A stretch of 64,000 nt of DNA from Cheilinus undulatus. Taxonomy: Eukaryota; Chordata; Actinopteri; Labriformes; Labridae. Within the stretch, counting starts at the first letter, position 1. Every line of letters begins with the position of its first letter. The stretch spans positions 47,747,874 to 47,811,873 of the forward strand of contig NC_054868.1 in assembly GCF_018320785.1 (NCBI RefSeq). Reading direction: 5' to 3'. The notes under the pieces are model-generated. The model was not told the DNA's origin and searched no databases. It worked only from the letters and a program-made list of their open reading frames with translations. This document shows, in pieces, positions 30,401 to 63,641 of the stretch. The translations under genes and the position numbers were made by a program.

Positions 30401-33400
30401 TGTTATAGTGCACAAATACATAGATATCCGTCTCATTGTTTGACGGTTAGCCTGACATCATTAACATGAGTTCCGTCATCCCTTTTGTAACATCTTAACA
30501 CACAGACAGTGGTCCTGTTGCTAAAAACAGACACATTCTCCAGGCATGTCTTATAAATCAATACACCGCCTTCATGACGGTAATTAAAGATATACCATAG
30601 CTGTTTTAAATACTCTGACATGGTATTACCATAATACCTCCCATTTCTTGTCTGGACTGCATGCATGCAGGTCCTGGCCAAGAAAGCAGTATAAAAAGTT
30701 TCACACATATAACAAACAACAGACCGTAATGAACAATGGTCAACTTTACATGTATGTAGACACTGGTCAAATGAACCTCAATTCTGGTTTTAAAGTCTAA
30801 CACAATTCTGGAGTTTAAGGTGCCCCTGTAGCTCAGACCATGATGGTGGAGCAAAAACATAAAAGCTTTTTTACTTAAGAATTTAACACATGATGCCTTC
30901 ATGAGAACAAAAGCTACAGCTACTAACCATTTAAGGAGACAGTGCAGAACATAAGTAAGAGGGCAGTATGACCATGCAAAGAAAGATTTACCAATGTTCC
31001 TTTTACAATCAGAGAGTGTGGAGGCCTTGCAGGAAATCCAGTTATTTTAATGTCTTACCACCTTCATCAATTTGTTCTTCTCCTTTCTTTGTTTTTAAGG
31101 TGTCTGATAGTCAGAGTTTACCCTATGTGGTTGAGCCTCATCCCTCAGACAGTCTTGACTGTGACACAGCAGCTCAGTGTGACAATGATCTTAACGAACC
31201 AGAAGACCAATCAGAGGATGCCACCTCCAGTCCACATATGAATGTAATAGTGAAAGAGGAGGAAGAAGAGGAGCCTTTGTGCGGTATGACACTCAACCTA
31301 TTCTGATTATACTGTATATAAACTGTATTTGATAATGACTTGAGCTTTTATCAGCTTACTCATGTGTTTCCCTCAGCAGGAGACCCTCCTGACCCAGTGC
31401 CTGTTAGTAAAGAGTGCATCACACAGCAGAAAAATGAAGAGCAGCAGCTACAAAGCAACACAGACATCAGGATTACAGTGAAGGAGGAGGAAGAGGAACC
31501 TATAAACAGTAAGGGAATTAGCTGACAAAGTGTTCAAATATTGACTTTTGGCACTTTCTTTACCGCTAACTTACCGTGATCTGAATCTTTTGTATGCCAG
31601 GATCAAATCAGGTTCTTTTCTGTTTTCCTACATTGTGTGGTTAAAACAATATAACCAATTGTAGCTCCTTTTTTTTTTTTTTTTACACTTCTCCCACTTA
31701 AAGCAAGTTTCTTCTATAAATGACATCTGTTTGTTGTAAAGCAGTGTTTTCTCTTTGGCAGTTTTAGAAGGTTTTTGGAGATTTTTGTCGACTCCTTAAT
31801 ATCCTACAGCAGTCACATATAACTAATAATTTACTCTGTTTTTGGACATAGTACTGGATTTATAAATTGCTGTTTATATACCTTGAGGTTTTTTTTTCCA
31901 ATGTTGTGCAGCCAAAAAGCAACGGCAGAGTATGTGGAATCTGGGAGTAAAAGCATACCCTCACTTGAATTTGCAAAATTCTCCATCTCTTCCTTGCAGA
32001 AGGGCTTCATATCTTTTCAATTTGGAGTGCATCGGGGTTATCATTGCTCACTAAAACTAAGGAAATGACTAAAAGTAAATTGTAAAAGTCATTTCAGATA
32101 ACTGAAACTGAAATAAAAACAAAACATATGAAAATTACCCAAGTTTAGCGAGTGTAAAATGGCCTGATTTGATTAAGAAGACTTTACACAAACTTCATTT
32201 AAGGTATTGAATTATTTTCAACATTAAAATTGAATAAATAAAATGTGGAGTGAAGAGCTGTCTAAGTGAATGTATTTTTAAAATTCTATTATGTTTACTT
32301 TTTCTTGCCCTTTTGGGTCTTGCCTCTATTATTATTATTATTCAGTTGTTTTCATTGGTTTCTGAAAACATTAAGAAAATGAACAGAACAGATCCCCCAT
32401 AACATCAGAAGATATTGCAACCAACCCCTCTCTGAAGACTGGCTGACAAAAGGATGAAATAAATACATTTTAAAAAAGAAAAAAAATGAAAATAATTACA
32501 ATAAAATGGTATAAAAAAACAGAGCATTATATAAGGCAATAATTACATAAAACTTCCCTAGGAGGCAGTACAAGGCACTAAATTATATTTCTTTTAGTGT
32601 ATACATTATCATAGTAGTCCAGGAATGACCTCCATATTTTGTAGAATTCCTCCGCTGACCCATTAGTTGTATATCTTTGGGTCTTGCCTCTAACAAGTAT
32701 CTCATATAACTGAAAAAATAACACCAAAATGAATACAAACCAAGCTAAATTGAAGTATTTTCAAAAATAAAAACTAAACTAACAAACCAGCAATAAAAAC
32801 TAAATGGAAATTGAAAACAAAAAGTAAAAACAAAATAAAAACTAGTAAAAAAATCCCAAACTATTATAACCTTGGAGGGCACTTCCTGTGCTTGGCCACC
32901 TTCAGGTCCTCCCTTCAGCAGGATTCAGGTCTTAGCCCTGGCTGGGCCAACCCAAAACTTTTGTTTTTCCCTGCTGATGCCATTATTTTGTTGATTTGGA
33001 TGTATGCTTTTGGTCATTATCACGCTGAAAGGGGAATATCCTCTCTGTCTTCAGCTTTCTAGCAGATACTGAAGGTTTCGTGCCAAAATCCCAGTTCCAG
33101 CTGAAGAAAACCCAAAGCAAGATGCTGCCAACCATTATTTAATTGTGAATCTTGTGTCAAGGCAACATGTTATGTCCTATACTCACTTTTTATACAGTTT
33201 CAAGCCCTCGTGGCTTACTCAGACTCTGCACAGCTGGCACCATTAAAGGCCATGGGTGTTCAGTGCTTTAGGGCTGAGATTGGGATCAGACCATTGAAAG
33301 AGTCTACAGTGAGCCATGATTAAAACAGCATAAAGGCAAATATGACCTTTTATTATGCTTAAATTGTTTATCCTTGTCATTTATGTTTTCACAGTGTCTA

Positions 33401-34101
33401 AGAAGGTTCCTGATCGCATCCCTGACAGTAAAAAAGAAATTCCTCCTGCTCACCCAGCCTTACCGGTGCAGGAAAAGCTAAAGAGCAAAGTGAAGAAGAC
33501 CTCATACCTCTGTGGGCTCTGTGGAAGAGACTGTCACAAAATGTCTGCTCTTCAGATCCACATGAGAATTCACTCAGGAGAGAAACCTTACAGATGCACT
33601 ACTTGTGGGAAACAGTTCACCCAGAAAGGTCAGCTAAAAGGTCATCAAAAAGTCCACACGGGAGAGAAACCGTTCTCCTGCCCTGATTGCGGGAAAAGCT
33701 TTGCCCATTCAGGGGCTATGAACCGACATCGGCTCACTCACACGGGAGAGAGGCCGTACCACTGTTCCGTGTGTGACAGGAGTTTCAACCAGTCAGGACG
33801 TTTGAGGGAACATGAGAAAATCCATTTTGGGGAAAAGTTTGACTGTCCTGAGTGTGAAAAGAGCTTCACTCGAGCTTCAAGCCTCAAAAACCACTTCAGG
33901 CTTCACACGGGAGAGAGACCGTATGGCTGTGACATCTGTGGGAGAGGATTCAGCCGCTCGCAAAGCCTGCGGCTCCACAAACGGAAACACGAGCTGATTC
34001 ACACTGTGGAATCTGCACTCAGTGTGAGGAATGATGACTTATCACAGAGCGATGATAACTCTCCTATTAATATGTGTATAAATGACAAAAATGACCTATA
34101 A
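27420..34101 (+). CDS. C2H2 zinc-finger protein 2 (5 coding exons, about 696 aa, 15 fingers)
   Basis: Coding exons: 27420-27537, 28020-28972, 31100-31283, 31380-31508, 33395-34101, with consistent phases 1, 0, 1, 1 and a TAA at 34099. The start MGSENPED follows an acceptor at 27402-27403. The short first exon ends in [18 protein letters not shown], shared in part with zinc-finger gene 1. Exon 2 encodes nine fingers. Exons 3-4 are an acidic linker with [10 protein letters not shown] and ITVKEEEEE. Exon 5 encodes six fingers and a serine/asparagine-rich tail. It is a probable nuclear DNA-binding regulator without KRAB or BTB. The weakest join is the donor GAG|GTAGTA at 28973: if unused, the gene stops at 29020 and exons 3-5 could belong to a second gene with an unseen start. 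Confidence 0.7.
28020..29020 (+). CDS. Zinc-finger gene 2, exon 2 (fingers 1-9) with read-through stop
   Basis: Nine fingers run from [19 protein letters not shown] to [19 protein letters not shown]. The ninth ends H-KRS-C, so its last ligand is Cys instead of His. The fourth has an extra residue between its two His (HLEAMH). Spliced use ends at 28972. Unspliced reading adds 15 codons to a TGA at 29018, and AATAAA lies at 29146-29151, so a 372-residue short form is plausible. Confidence 0.85.
29160..29560. repeat. Fish DNA-transposon-like repeat
   Basis: Phrases ATTCTAAAATAGTTGGGACA, TGCAGAGATTTGCAAATC, and CCAAAAAATTGGGACAGG match a widespread fish repeat usually classed as a DNA transposon remnant. 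No open frame survives. It lies just after exon 2 of zinc-finger gene 2. Confidence 0.5.
29570..31095. other. Intron 2 of zinc-finger gene 2, mostly unassigned
   Basis: AT-rich with short phrases such as GCGGTATACATTATTACC near 29584 that resemble another fish transposon end. A minus-strand open pair at 30433-30902 has no family resemblance. No exon was recognised. Confidence 0.3.
32080..32880. repeat. AT-rich repeat with ACTAAAACTAAA phrases
   Basis: Runs of AATAAAAACTAAACTAACAA and similar units occupy this part of intron 4 of zinc-finger gene 2. The same low-complexity type recurs downstream of gaa at about 60800-61350. No coding content is present. Confidence 0.45.
33395..34101 (+). CDS. 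Zinc-finger gene 2, terminal exon (fingers 10-15)
   Basis: After a short basic lead ([10 protein letters not shown]) six classical fingers follow, from [19 protein letters not shown] to [19 protein letters not shown], with linkers SGEKPY, TGEKPF, TGERPY, FGEKF (short) and TGERPY. The tail is rich in Ser, Asn and Asp. Acceptor AG is at 33393-33394, phase 1. It is an internal part of the model at 27420-34101. Confidence 0.9.
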
Positions 34102-36880
34102 TGTTTTTATATAAACCGTGAAGATATGTACCAGTAGTAGTATTTCAATACAAGATGAGAGGTTGTAAAACATGAGCTGTAAGAAGGAAAAGTAAGGGAC
34201 TACCTCTGTGAAGAGACCAGATGAACTTTAACATGGTGGTTGGACAATGACAGCGAAAACTCCCAGAAGGTTGCATTAAAGTAAATATATAGACACAATT
34301 AAGGTTGGGATTCAGCAACAAATAACACAGTCTCGGTCAAAATAACCAAAACAAGGAAGATAACTTTTGTAAAGTCTTGGAAACTGTTTAGATGATAAAT
34401 TTTAGATGTCATAATTACTCTCATTTATAACTCTTAACTACATTAGTTGTACCACTCACATAAATATTTATGATAGAAAAAGTGACTCATTCAAGGCCTG
34501 TAATTTCAAGTTTTCATGCAGTATTTCTCATTCAGACTAATCATGTTTGTAGAAACTGAATAGGTTTTTCTATCGAGGTTGTCAGGGTGAGGAGGGGCGT
34601 ATCACGAAGCGAGCTCAACATACCCAAAGCCATGCTGCAGTCAGAGAAAAACAGGTGTCACAAAGCTGGTTATGACCTGTTTACTCATGCTTTCTGTGTT
34701 TGTGCTCACATAAGAGAGAGCGCATAGCACATCATATGATTCAAGTGATGGGACTCATTGCTCTTTTAAGTGATCTGGATCATTTGGTCCCCACCTGGGG
34801 TCTGTGACCCCTCAAGGCAGGGGCGCCAAAGAACATCTCTATCTGCTTTGAGGTTGTCAAAATTAGATTTTCATATATGAACTAAAATTACAACACTTGT
34901 TAAATAGTTTAACAATCGTTTGGTAAGAATTAGAGTTTTCACAGTACCAGAACTTGGATTTTTTTATGTGATACTAGCAAAAAATGAACAATATCAATAC
35001 CTATTTTGATACCACAGCAACAAAAAAGGATCTCTTTGACACCCAAAACTGCTGAATTTAACCTAGTATTTTTAAATGTCAAACTTGCAGATAAGAAAGG
35101 TTCAGTAAACAGTAAACACATACCAAATGTGAATTATTTATCGTAAAAAAAGGCCAAATAAATAGGATTTTCTAAAATAATGTATAGGACTCTCCTAAAA
35201 TCAAGTATTTCCTCAGATTAATTAAGAATAAACCAGAAGAAGATAATGCAGTGATTCTGCTCTGTGTTTCTTTCCCCCTTTTGTTTTTCATATTTAGGTC
35301 ATTTTCTAGGTGCCAGTTTTATCAGGGCTGTGAGGCTGTCATCAGTCAGCAGGTAAAGGGAAGTTTTAAGGGACTAGGAGACATTACTGTCTCTCTCCTC
35401 TGCACTCTGTCTGTAACAGACAGTACGCACATGTATCTTTAAAGACACCAGAGGAACGTCTTTAGATCCACACAAACTAAATCCAGAACCTTCCTTTGTG
35501 CAATGTCATCCTGTTTATGTCATGTGAGTCATGTAATCAATCCATGTTAAAAGAGATCCAGCTTTGTGACATCAAAAACTCTTAACTCCAGCTCATCAGA
35601 CCAGGCTTACTCTCTGATCTCGCTTCATGATCCATGCCCAGTGAGCAGTGTATCAATCAGGAGAAACCAGAATTCATTGTTGGAATTTTAGGGACTGAAA
35701 TGCCAGATTTAGTCATTAATGCAGCAGTGGGATCATGATATCCATCAGTTTATTTGCCTAAACCATTTTGCCTTAGTGGTGAATAGTTTGTGTATCTCTG
35801 TTTTGTGTAGCAGTTTTTAAATAACCAAATCATGAATCAGGCTACCTGGTTTGTATGACTCTTGAAGGCTAGGTGATTGTTGTGATTATAGGAAGCATCC
35901 TCTTGAGGCGAATGTGTGTGATGTAAGTGGTTAATTTCACCCAGCGCTGCCTCTGTCTAACAGTATGGGACACAGTATACTGAAAAATAAAGTGAAAGTA
36001 CTGAAGAAGGTTTTGCCTTGGGTCTGAATTTTTAAGTTGCATTATTTGAATTTATATTTTGTATATATTTAGAGATACATAATATATGCCAGCCTTTCTC
36101 AACCAGTGTACCTTTAAAATGTATTAAATTTAACTAAGAATAGCCATGGATATGTAGCTCTTGAGCTATTCCAGCATACAATAAATCTTTCTCATGCCCT
36201 TTTCCTGAAAACACGTCAGCATTGCAGTCAGCAAATAAGTCTACATCAGTATGCACTCAGCAAAAAGCAATGTTTTGTTTTGGGTTTTTTTAGTTCAGTT
36301 TTGCAGGTAATGACTGCCTCTCATCTATTCCTATCAGCTCAAGTTTCCCATTAACAGTGGGTAATAGTAATGAGTTGTTGTATAGGCCTAACTATGTCCC
36401 ATAACAATTAAATATTCATTTTCTTATTAATACATATTGGGTGAGTTGAGAATATTCAAATTTGTTAGAGTTACATTAACAAAATAAGTAGAGAATACTG
36501 ATATGTACCGTTATAATAGGTCAGATTTTCTCAAATTAAAATCAAATGGTGTTAGACACTTAATTTGTCACCATGAACATAGATTTTTTAAATATCATTG
36601 CTCTGTAGCTTTATTTATGACTGAAATAATGTTTTTACTTTTTGGAGAGCCTCTAAAGGTAGTAAGCTTACCCTCGTTTTATTTAGGAAACATACATAAT
36701 GATGTTGAGTATCTTCTCGGCCCAAAACTGCCTCCCCTTTTCTATGCTGGTTAAAAAGGAGCGTTTACTCCACATTGTAGGAAGCTGAAAGCTGCTCCTG
36801 AAGGCTTCACCGTCGTCAGGAATCACAATCCTAACCCCTGTCCTATTGAAATCAAATACAAGTCATATATTAACATAAAT
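34102..36880. other. Intergenic between zinc-finger gene 2 and gaa
   Basis: No exon with splice sites was found on either strand. The 3' untranslated region of zinc-finger gene 2 probably starts here, but no clear AATAAA is close to the stop. Short open frames have no family resemblance. Confidence 0.35.
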
Positions 36881-36979
36881 AATCTTCAATAACATAATAT
36901 CGTTGGCATACGCAATAGATCCAGACCACCTGTAATACAGAAAGTCGTTGAAGGTCCTTCAAAAAGGAAGTTGTCAGAA

Positions 36980-37152
36980 TTCCGAGGTTCTTTGAATGGG
37001 TCATGAAGATAAACAGACGCACACCATGCAGACGGTCGGGGTTCACGGTGTAACAAATAACTTCATTAGCTAGCTGGCGTAGCATTTATATAAAAGAAAA
37101 CCCGCCTTGAAAGCCATATTTTGTGTGTCTGCGAAACCTCAAGCGCAAACAG
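36980..37152 (+). promoter_or_regulatory. gaa: Putative gaa promoter and untranslated exon 1
   Basis: A textbook donor CAAACAG|GTAAGC ends at 37152, and the next acceptor upstream of the gaa start codon is at 38691-38693 (CAG). The intervening intron would be about 1.5 kb. I infer that transcription begins shortly before 37152. The exact start cannot be read. Confidence 0.45.
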
Positions 37153-38724
37153 GTAAGCAATAATGTTGTCAACGTCCACGTCAGCTAACGTTAGCTCTTC
37201 TGACCATAGCAGTCAAAGTTGGCTAACCTAACAGTTTCAAACACGGACTGTTTCAATGAAATTTTAATTAGTCATGTACGACTAATTGCCGTTTTCTCTT
37301 AACTGTAGTTACCCTAGTACTACCAGATAGTCAGAAAAACAGCACTGAATTGGGTGTCGAAACGTCCGACTGTTGAACTTTGTGTCCCGTTTCCTTTCAA
37401 GAGCTAGGCTAGCTAGAGTTCGGTTAAAAATACCGGTGTTTCGGTTGAACTAGTGCCCATGTTAACCTGCGACTTGCAGCTCAATGCGTCTGTGGTTGTA
37501 CAACAGACGTTGAAAATTGAAAGAATGTTCACGAGTGTCTGTGTTTAGCTTTCCTTTGTAATTTCAAACTATACCTATCAGACAGGTATTTAATGAAAAC
37601 ATATACAAAAAGAATGGATTTTTAAGTTTTTAGCATCTGTTGACACAGTGACAGCGACAACTGTACATTCGACTGAGAGTCACAAGTTAACATGGTCACT
37701 CATGAAACCGTAACACAGCAATGTTTGTACAAAATGTGCTGTACTCAGAACACGCATGAGTATTTTTAAATACCTCAGCTGTTTTTGATTATTACGCTGT
37801 TAAAACAGAGTGTGGCCTTAAGTTGAACTGTAGCTTACGTCCTTTGGAGTTTTAAGTTCTCTCATAACTTAAATATCCAGTTAAGAACATTAAGCATATT
37901 TGAGTTGATTAAAGTGTTGCTTAATACAGGACTAAGCCTCCCACAAACTTCCGCAAAATATTGAAGATTTAAAGAAAACTGGGCAAAGGCTTGAGGAGGA
38001 CAGTCAGGGATTTTTTAAGACAGATTTTGCACATTGACACTGATTTGAGTTTTTAAACATTGTTTAAGTTTGTAGTAGATAACTCCAAACCATCTGACCC
38101 CAGTTAATACAGTACATTGTCTGTAGGGCTGAAACAGTTCATAGCCTGTATGCCATTTTAACTTGACAAATAAATCTGGTTTGAAATGGTTTTTTTTTCT
38201 TTTTGTTTACACAAGCAGGTATGTGTTACATCACAGAAATCTGCAATTTTTTTTTTTGCACTTTGCAAGATACAACAGAAACCGTTTTTTGCCAAATCTG
38301 GCAGCCATAGTTTTAAGGACATATGTTCAATGTCACCAAACGTTGATGTCGATTTTGTCTTTCAAATCCCTTATAAATACAAGCTTTCTATTGTCTGATT
38401 TTGTTCTGCTTCTGTTTTTGGTGTGTGCTGTAATACTTTGCTCTCTCACATGTTGTGATATTGCTTTACTGAAGTCACTTTATAAATAGTTTGCTAATAA
38501 TTGATCATTTGTTCAATAAACAACTTACTGTTAGATATTTCCTCCACTTTAGTATTGAAATGAAACCATTTTATCCCTTTCACTTCTCCTTATGCACACT
38601 TCTCTCACCAGATCCCAACAGCAGGAAATGAATTTTGACTTCATGCTGACCTTTGTTCGGTTGTCTCTGTGTCTCTGTCCCTCATGTGTTCAGGCCCTCA
38701 CTTCGAAGAACAAACACTGTCAGG

Positions 38725-59446
<20,722 letters not shown>

Positions 59447-62400
59447 CTGCTTCAACATTTTTAATTTATCTGTTATTTGGTTCCAGCTGTTCGTCCTGCT
59501 GTTTTCACTCCATGGAATTTAAAATTGAAGGCAACAATAACTGAGTTTTAAGTATTTACATTCTTTAAAACAGGAACTTTTAGAGATTTTTTCTTAAAGG
59601 GACTTCTTAAATTAAAGTTCATCAAAAATGGTGAGAAAAAGCCTCAGATCAAAGATTGGATTCAGCTTTAAACCTCAGTCGTTTTGATGACCTGAGATAA
59701 AACAAAAGATTTAAAGTAGATATTCAGGTTCGTGTTCCAGATATTTATAGTTTGATGTTTTAAGAAGTAGACAAAAGCATTTCTGTGGACAGAACATCAC
59801 CACATATGAAGATGGACGTCCCTCCACCTCTTATGGTACAAAAGTGAAGCACAAATACCCCTGAAATGGAAGCTGACATATTGTGTAATCCATGTAGAGA
59901 CATATGAAGCTGCAGTGTTGACATTCTGCTTCCTTTAACCAACCAAAAACAGGTTTGACTCTCTGATTAAATATCAGTCATCCTGTCAGTTAGCTCAGCT
60001 AACAACAGAGCAGATTCCTGTTTAAGTTAAAGCAGACATTAGCAGTCACTGAAAGATTATTGACTCTTATTCTAGTGTTTGCCACATTTCCTCATTTTGC
60101 CTCCTGAACTCTGATAACCTGCCACACAAAGGAGCAATTAGTCAATAGAGCTGTCAACCATGACAAATAACAGTTATATAAAACTTCTCCTAAATATTGA
60201 CTATCAAACATAAATCAGCTTTAGATAAAACTAAGAAGGTAGACACCACGCTTGAAAAAAACGTCTTTAATGTATATTTTGATGTTATAGTTTGGCACAT
60301 GTCCCATCTGTTAACATGGAGGAGATGGAGCTTAACAGCAGTTTTAGACTGGGTGTGTGGCGGCTGTGTTACAGTTTGATTTTCATTTTAAAGCGCAAGT
60401 TAAGTCAGGGCTTTCTAACTAAGGTGATTTGTGTGTCTCTGGCACCAAGAATCTGAAGAATAGAGGGCCTGCCTTTTTTTTCTGCAAGCTGTGTATGTCT
60501 ATGATAAATAGGAAGTCATATGTACATTGTTTTAGTAGAGATGTAAATATCACCATCAGTAGAATATGCCACAGGCAAGTTAAACACAGTACAGTTACAT
60601 TTGCAGTTTGTGCTTTTCGAAGTAAAAGCCCAGGTTGGCATTTCTGTGGTTGAAAATCCTCCTTGTTTGCTGAGTTATAGAATGATTGAAGTCACTCGTA
60701 GGGAGGCTCATTAAGGCAGTACTTATGATGACAGACAGGGCTATGACAGCAGGGAGATCCAGCCAACATGCCACACACATGTATCCCGTCTGAGACAAAG
60801 TTAATTTAGTCGAATAAAACTATGACTAAAAATGTTTGTCAACAGCCTTTTTCCATGAAAAAAACTAGACTAAAACTGACAAAAATATATCTGTGATGAC
60901 TAAAACTGACAAAAACTAAGTTTGGTTTTCGTCAAGATGAATAAAACAAGACTAAAATGTAATTTAGTTTTCGTCGGACATTCAAAAACTGTGATATTTC
61001 TCCACTGTGGGTAAACCTGCCAAAAAACAATGTAGCTGCAGCTATTCTGCCTCTCAGCTGTAGAGAGCAGGGACCTCAGGTTTGGCAGGGTGCAGAGAAC
61101 ACACTGCCATGACTTTGTACCAGATTTAGGCAAGAAAATAAAAGCTTGGACTACAAGTAAAGACTAAAATGTGAGGACTTTTTATGGACTTAAACTAGAC
61201 TAAAATGTCTTGAGCTTTTGTCAACTAAAACTAGACTAAAACTAAAAGGATAGAAATGACTAAAAATGACCAAAACTAAACTGCATTCAATTTAAAGAAT
61301 AAAACTGAGACTAAAATGAAAAATAGCTGCTAAAATTAACACTGGTCTGAGACGGCATCAGACCTCTACTACTGCCTGTCAGTGAGGGGAGTTCTAGTAT
61401 TTTGGCTTAATTTTTGTGGAGCTGTCATGTTGTCCATCTTTCTGTTCCATCCATGGTACAGAAACACATAAAACAACATACACTGACCTACACAAGACTG
61501 AACACTGCTCTAGCTTTCTGTGTTAGAAAGAAGTCATGATAGCTAAAATTAAAGCTGAACTTTTGCCTGATTTTAACAACCAAATTTGCTTTGGTACATT
61601 TTTAAAGAGCAAATCTATATTTGAAAAGTTTTCATCAGCAGAGAGATGATGTGCAATAAGTTAAAAAGAGGATGATCTCCTTCCTGAAGGTTGTGGCTTG
61701 AATACAGATCACTGTGTAATATATTTTATGTGCTTGACTGCCGATTAAAGCCTATTTTTGCACTCATTAGCTCTGCAGTATTGTTAATGTAGATACAGGT
61801 GCCTTATGATTCCTGTTGCTGTGTTTTTAAGAGTTTATTTCAGATGATTTTTTTTCTTTTTATGTTTTTAATGATGTAAACTGCTTTTCTGCTATGCACA
61901 AAGATGACTTTAATGTAGAGTTACCATAAACTAGACCAGCTGGAAGTGCTCTGTGATCTTTTTTACTGTGAGTAAGTGACAATCTGATGGTAGACGCTGA
62001 CTTATACATGAAGTCAGAGGTGTTTCTGAGCTGGTGACTAAAGTTTAAAGATCATAAGAAATAGATAATTGTAAATTTGACCTTTATTCTGTGAAAGTCT
62101 GACTAAAACTGAAAGCATTTCTCACATAATAACTGTGAAAGCATGCACCTTTTCAAACAAATTTCTTTAAACTAGAAGTACAAGTCTGAGGAATTGTCAA
62201 TGGACGTCTGCTGCAAGGTCCCAAATCTTTTGTGCATGTAAAGATAACGATACAGAGTTTATTTTACTGCCATATGTGCTGAATTTGTGGCTAAATGTTT
62301 GCAGTATCTCATGATGAATTCTTGTGGTTTTAATTTCTGGTGAATGCTTGAATTTGATTAAATGAAAAATGTCAAAACTACTGCAGTTTCTTCATTTGTT

Positions 62401-62960
62401 TATTTTCCCTAAAGTTTTCATAGACATCTTTTGGGGTTAGTGTAAGGTAGACAAACAAAGACAATACTTTTTCCTGATTGGTCTTTACCTTAAGTATTAT
62501 AGTTATTAATCAGCTGATGCACAGAATTTATAGCCAAAATGTAAAAAATTATGTTTTTTCAGCGGTTTAAGTCCAGTTATGATTATTTTACATGCGTCTT
62601 GTATCTGATCTTCCATGTGGATCTGAACCTGAGATGATTGAGTGTATATGCCACTAGAGGGTGTAATTTCTCCATGATAAACAGCAGAAAAGCTTGCATT
62701 AATCAAAACTACATAAAGACTTTGGCAACCTGTATATGTGGATCAGACAGAGCTCTCTCTATTGTGGTCAAAAATATGACTGATGAGCTACATAAACCTT
62801 ACACAACAAGCAAGGAAATTTGTGTTTGGTAGATTATTTCTTTGTTGTAACAATGCATCTTGGCAATAAATCTTCCACCATTGGAAAGCCTGTTTATTTC
62901 CTTTTCAAATGGTGCCACATTTGTAAGGAGCATGCATTTGTGGGATGAGCAGCAGAGCTG
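59447..62960. other. gaa: gaa 3' untranslated region and flank
   Basis: No further exon was found. AATAAA occurs at 60813 and 61137, but both lie inside the repeat at 60800-61350, so the true polyadenylation site is not settled. GATTAAA (about 61744) is another candidate. Confidence 0.35.
60800..61350. repeat. GACTAAAA-type degenerate repeat
   Basis: At least a dozen copies of (T)GACTAAAA(C/T)TGACAAAAA-like units occur, interrupted by GTAGAGAGCAGGGACCTCAG. The region is similar to 32080-32880. It encodes nothing. Confidence 0.55.
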
Positions 62961-63605
62961 AGTATGTGAGTTGCACCCATGAAAAATTTGCAAAATCTTT
63001 TTTGCCAAACAGCCTATTTTTCCATTGAAGTTTGAAGAAACAAGACATATTGGTAATGTAATATTTTGCTCATTTAACAAACAGGAACCTCGGTAGCTTG
63101 TGGAAGAATCATACGTAGCCACAACAGCATGGCACCTCCTTCTCATGCTGGTCACCAGCCTGGTCACACTCTGCTGTGGGATGGCTTCCAATTCTTCAAC
63201 CAGCATTTGTCCCAAGTCAGCCAACGTGGTTGTGTTGGGCACTCTGGCACGAACGGCACGCCCAAGCTGATCCCACAAGTGTTCAGTGAGGTTGAGGTCA
63301 GGACTGCTGGCAGGCCGTTCCATCCTCGGAGAGTTCGGTGCCAGACTGTGGAGATATGGGATTGCTACTGGGTGCAGAATCACATCTTCATATCTCTCTG
63401 CATTGAGATTGCCTCCAATGATGGCAAGCCTTATTTTTCCAGTGAGGGAGATGCCGCCCCGCATCATCACACTGCCTCCACCAAAAGATCTTACTCTATG
63501 GGTGCAGCAATCATCGTAGCATCTTCTCCACACTTTGACCCTACAATCTGAATGCCATAAGCAGAATCTGGACTCATTGCTGAACAGGCAATGCTATTTG
63601 GCAGT
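62799..63605 (-). pseudogene. Tc1-like transposase remnant
   Basis: On the minus strand the protein runs CLFSNESRFCLWHSDCRVKV, WRRCYDD, GGGSVMMRGGISLTGKIRLA, SPDLNLTEHLWDQLGRAVRA and ends in MRRRCHAVVA. This is the C-terminal half of a Tc1-family transposase. The first catalytic Asp of the DDE/D triad is Asn (SNESRF). The segment with the second Asp (normally Q-D-N-A-R-P-H) is deleted between HSLAPNS and PRMERPA. The third acidic residue lies in the retained SPDLN/EHLWD part. The N-terminal DNA-binding half is absent. The element is dead. Confidence 0.8.
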
Positions 63606-63641
63606 GGAAGAGGAGATTTTGCAAATTTTTCATGGGTGCAA
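62971..63641. repeat. Perfect 27-bp inverted repeat around transposase remnant
   Basis: TTGCACCCATGAAAAATTTG then CAAAATC at 62971-62997 is matched exactly in inverted orientation at 63615-63641. The pair encloses the transposase remnant and is probably its terminal or subterminal repeat. TA dinucleotides are not at the repeat edges, so the true ends may lie slightly outside. Confidence 0.7.

Noticed and set aside
60813-61142. AATAAA hexamers as gaa polyadenylation sites
   Set aside because: Both fall within an A-rich degenerate repeat, so they carry little weight without 3'-end data.
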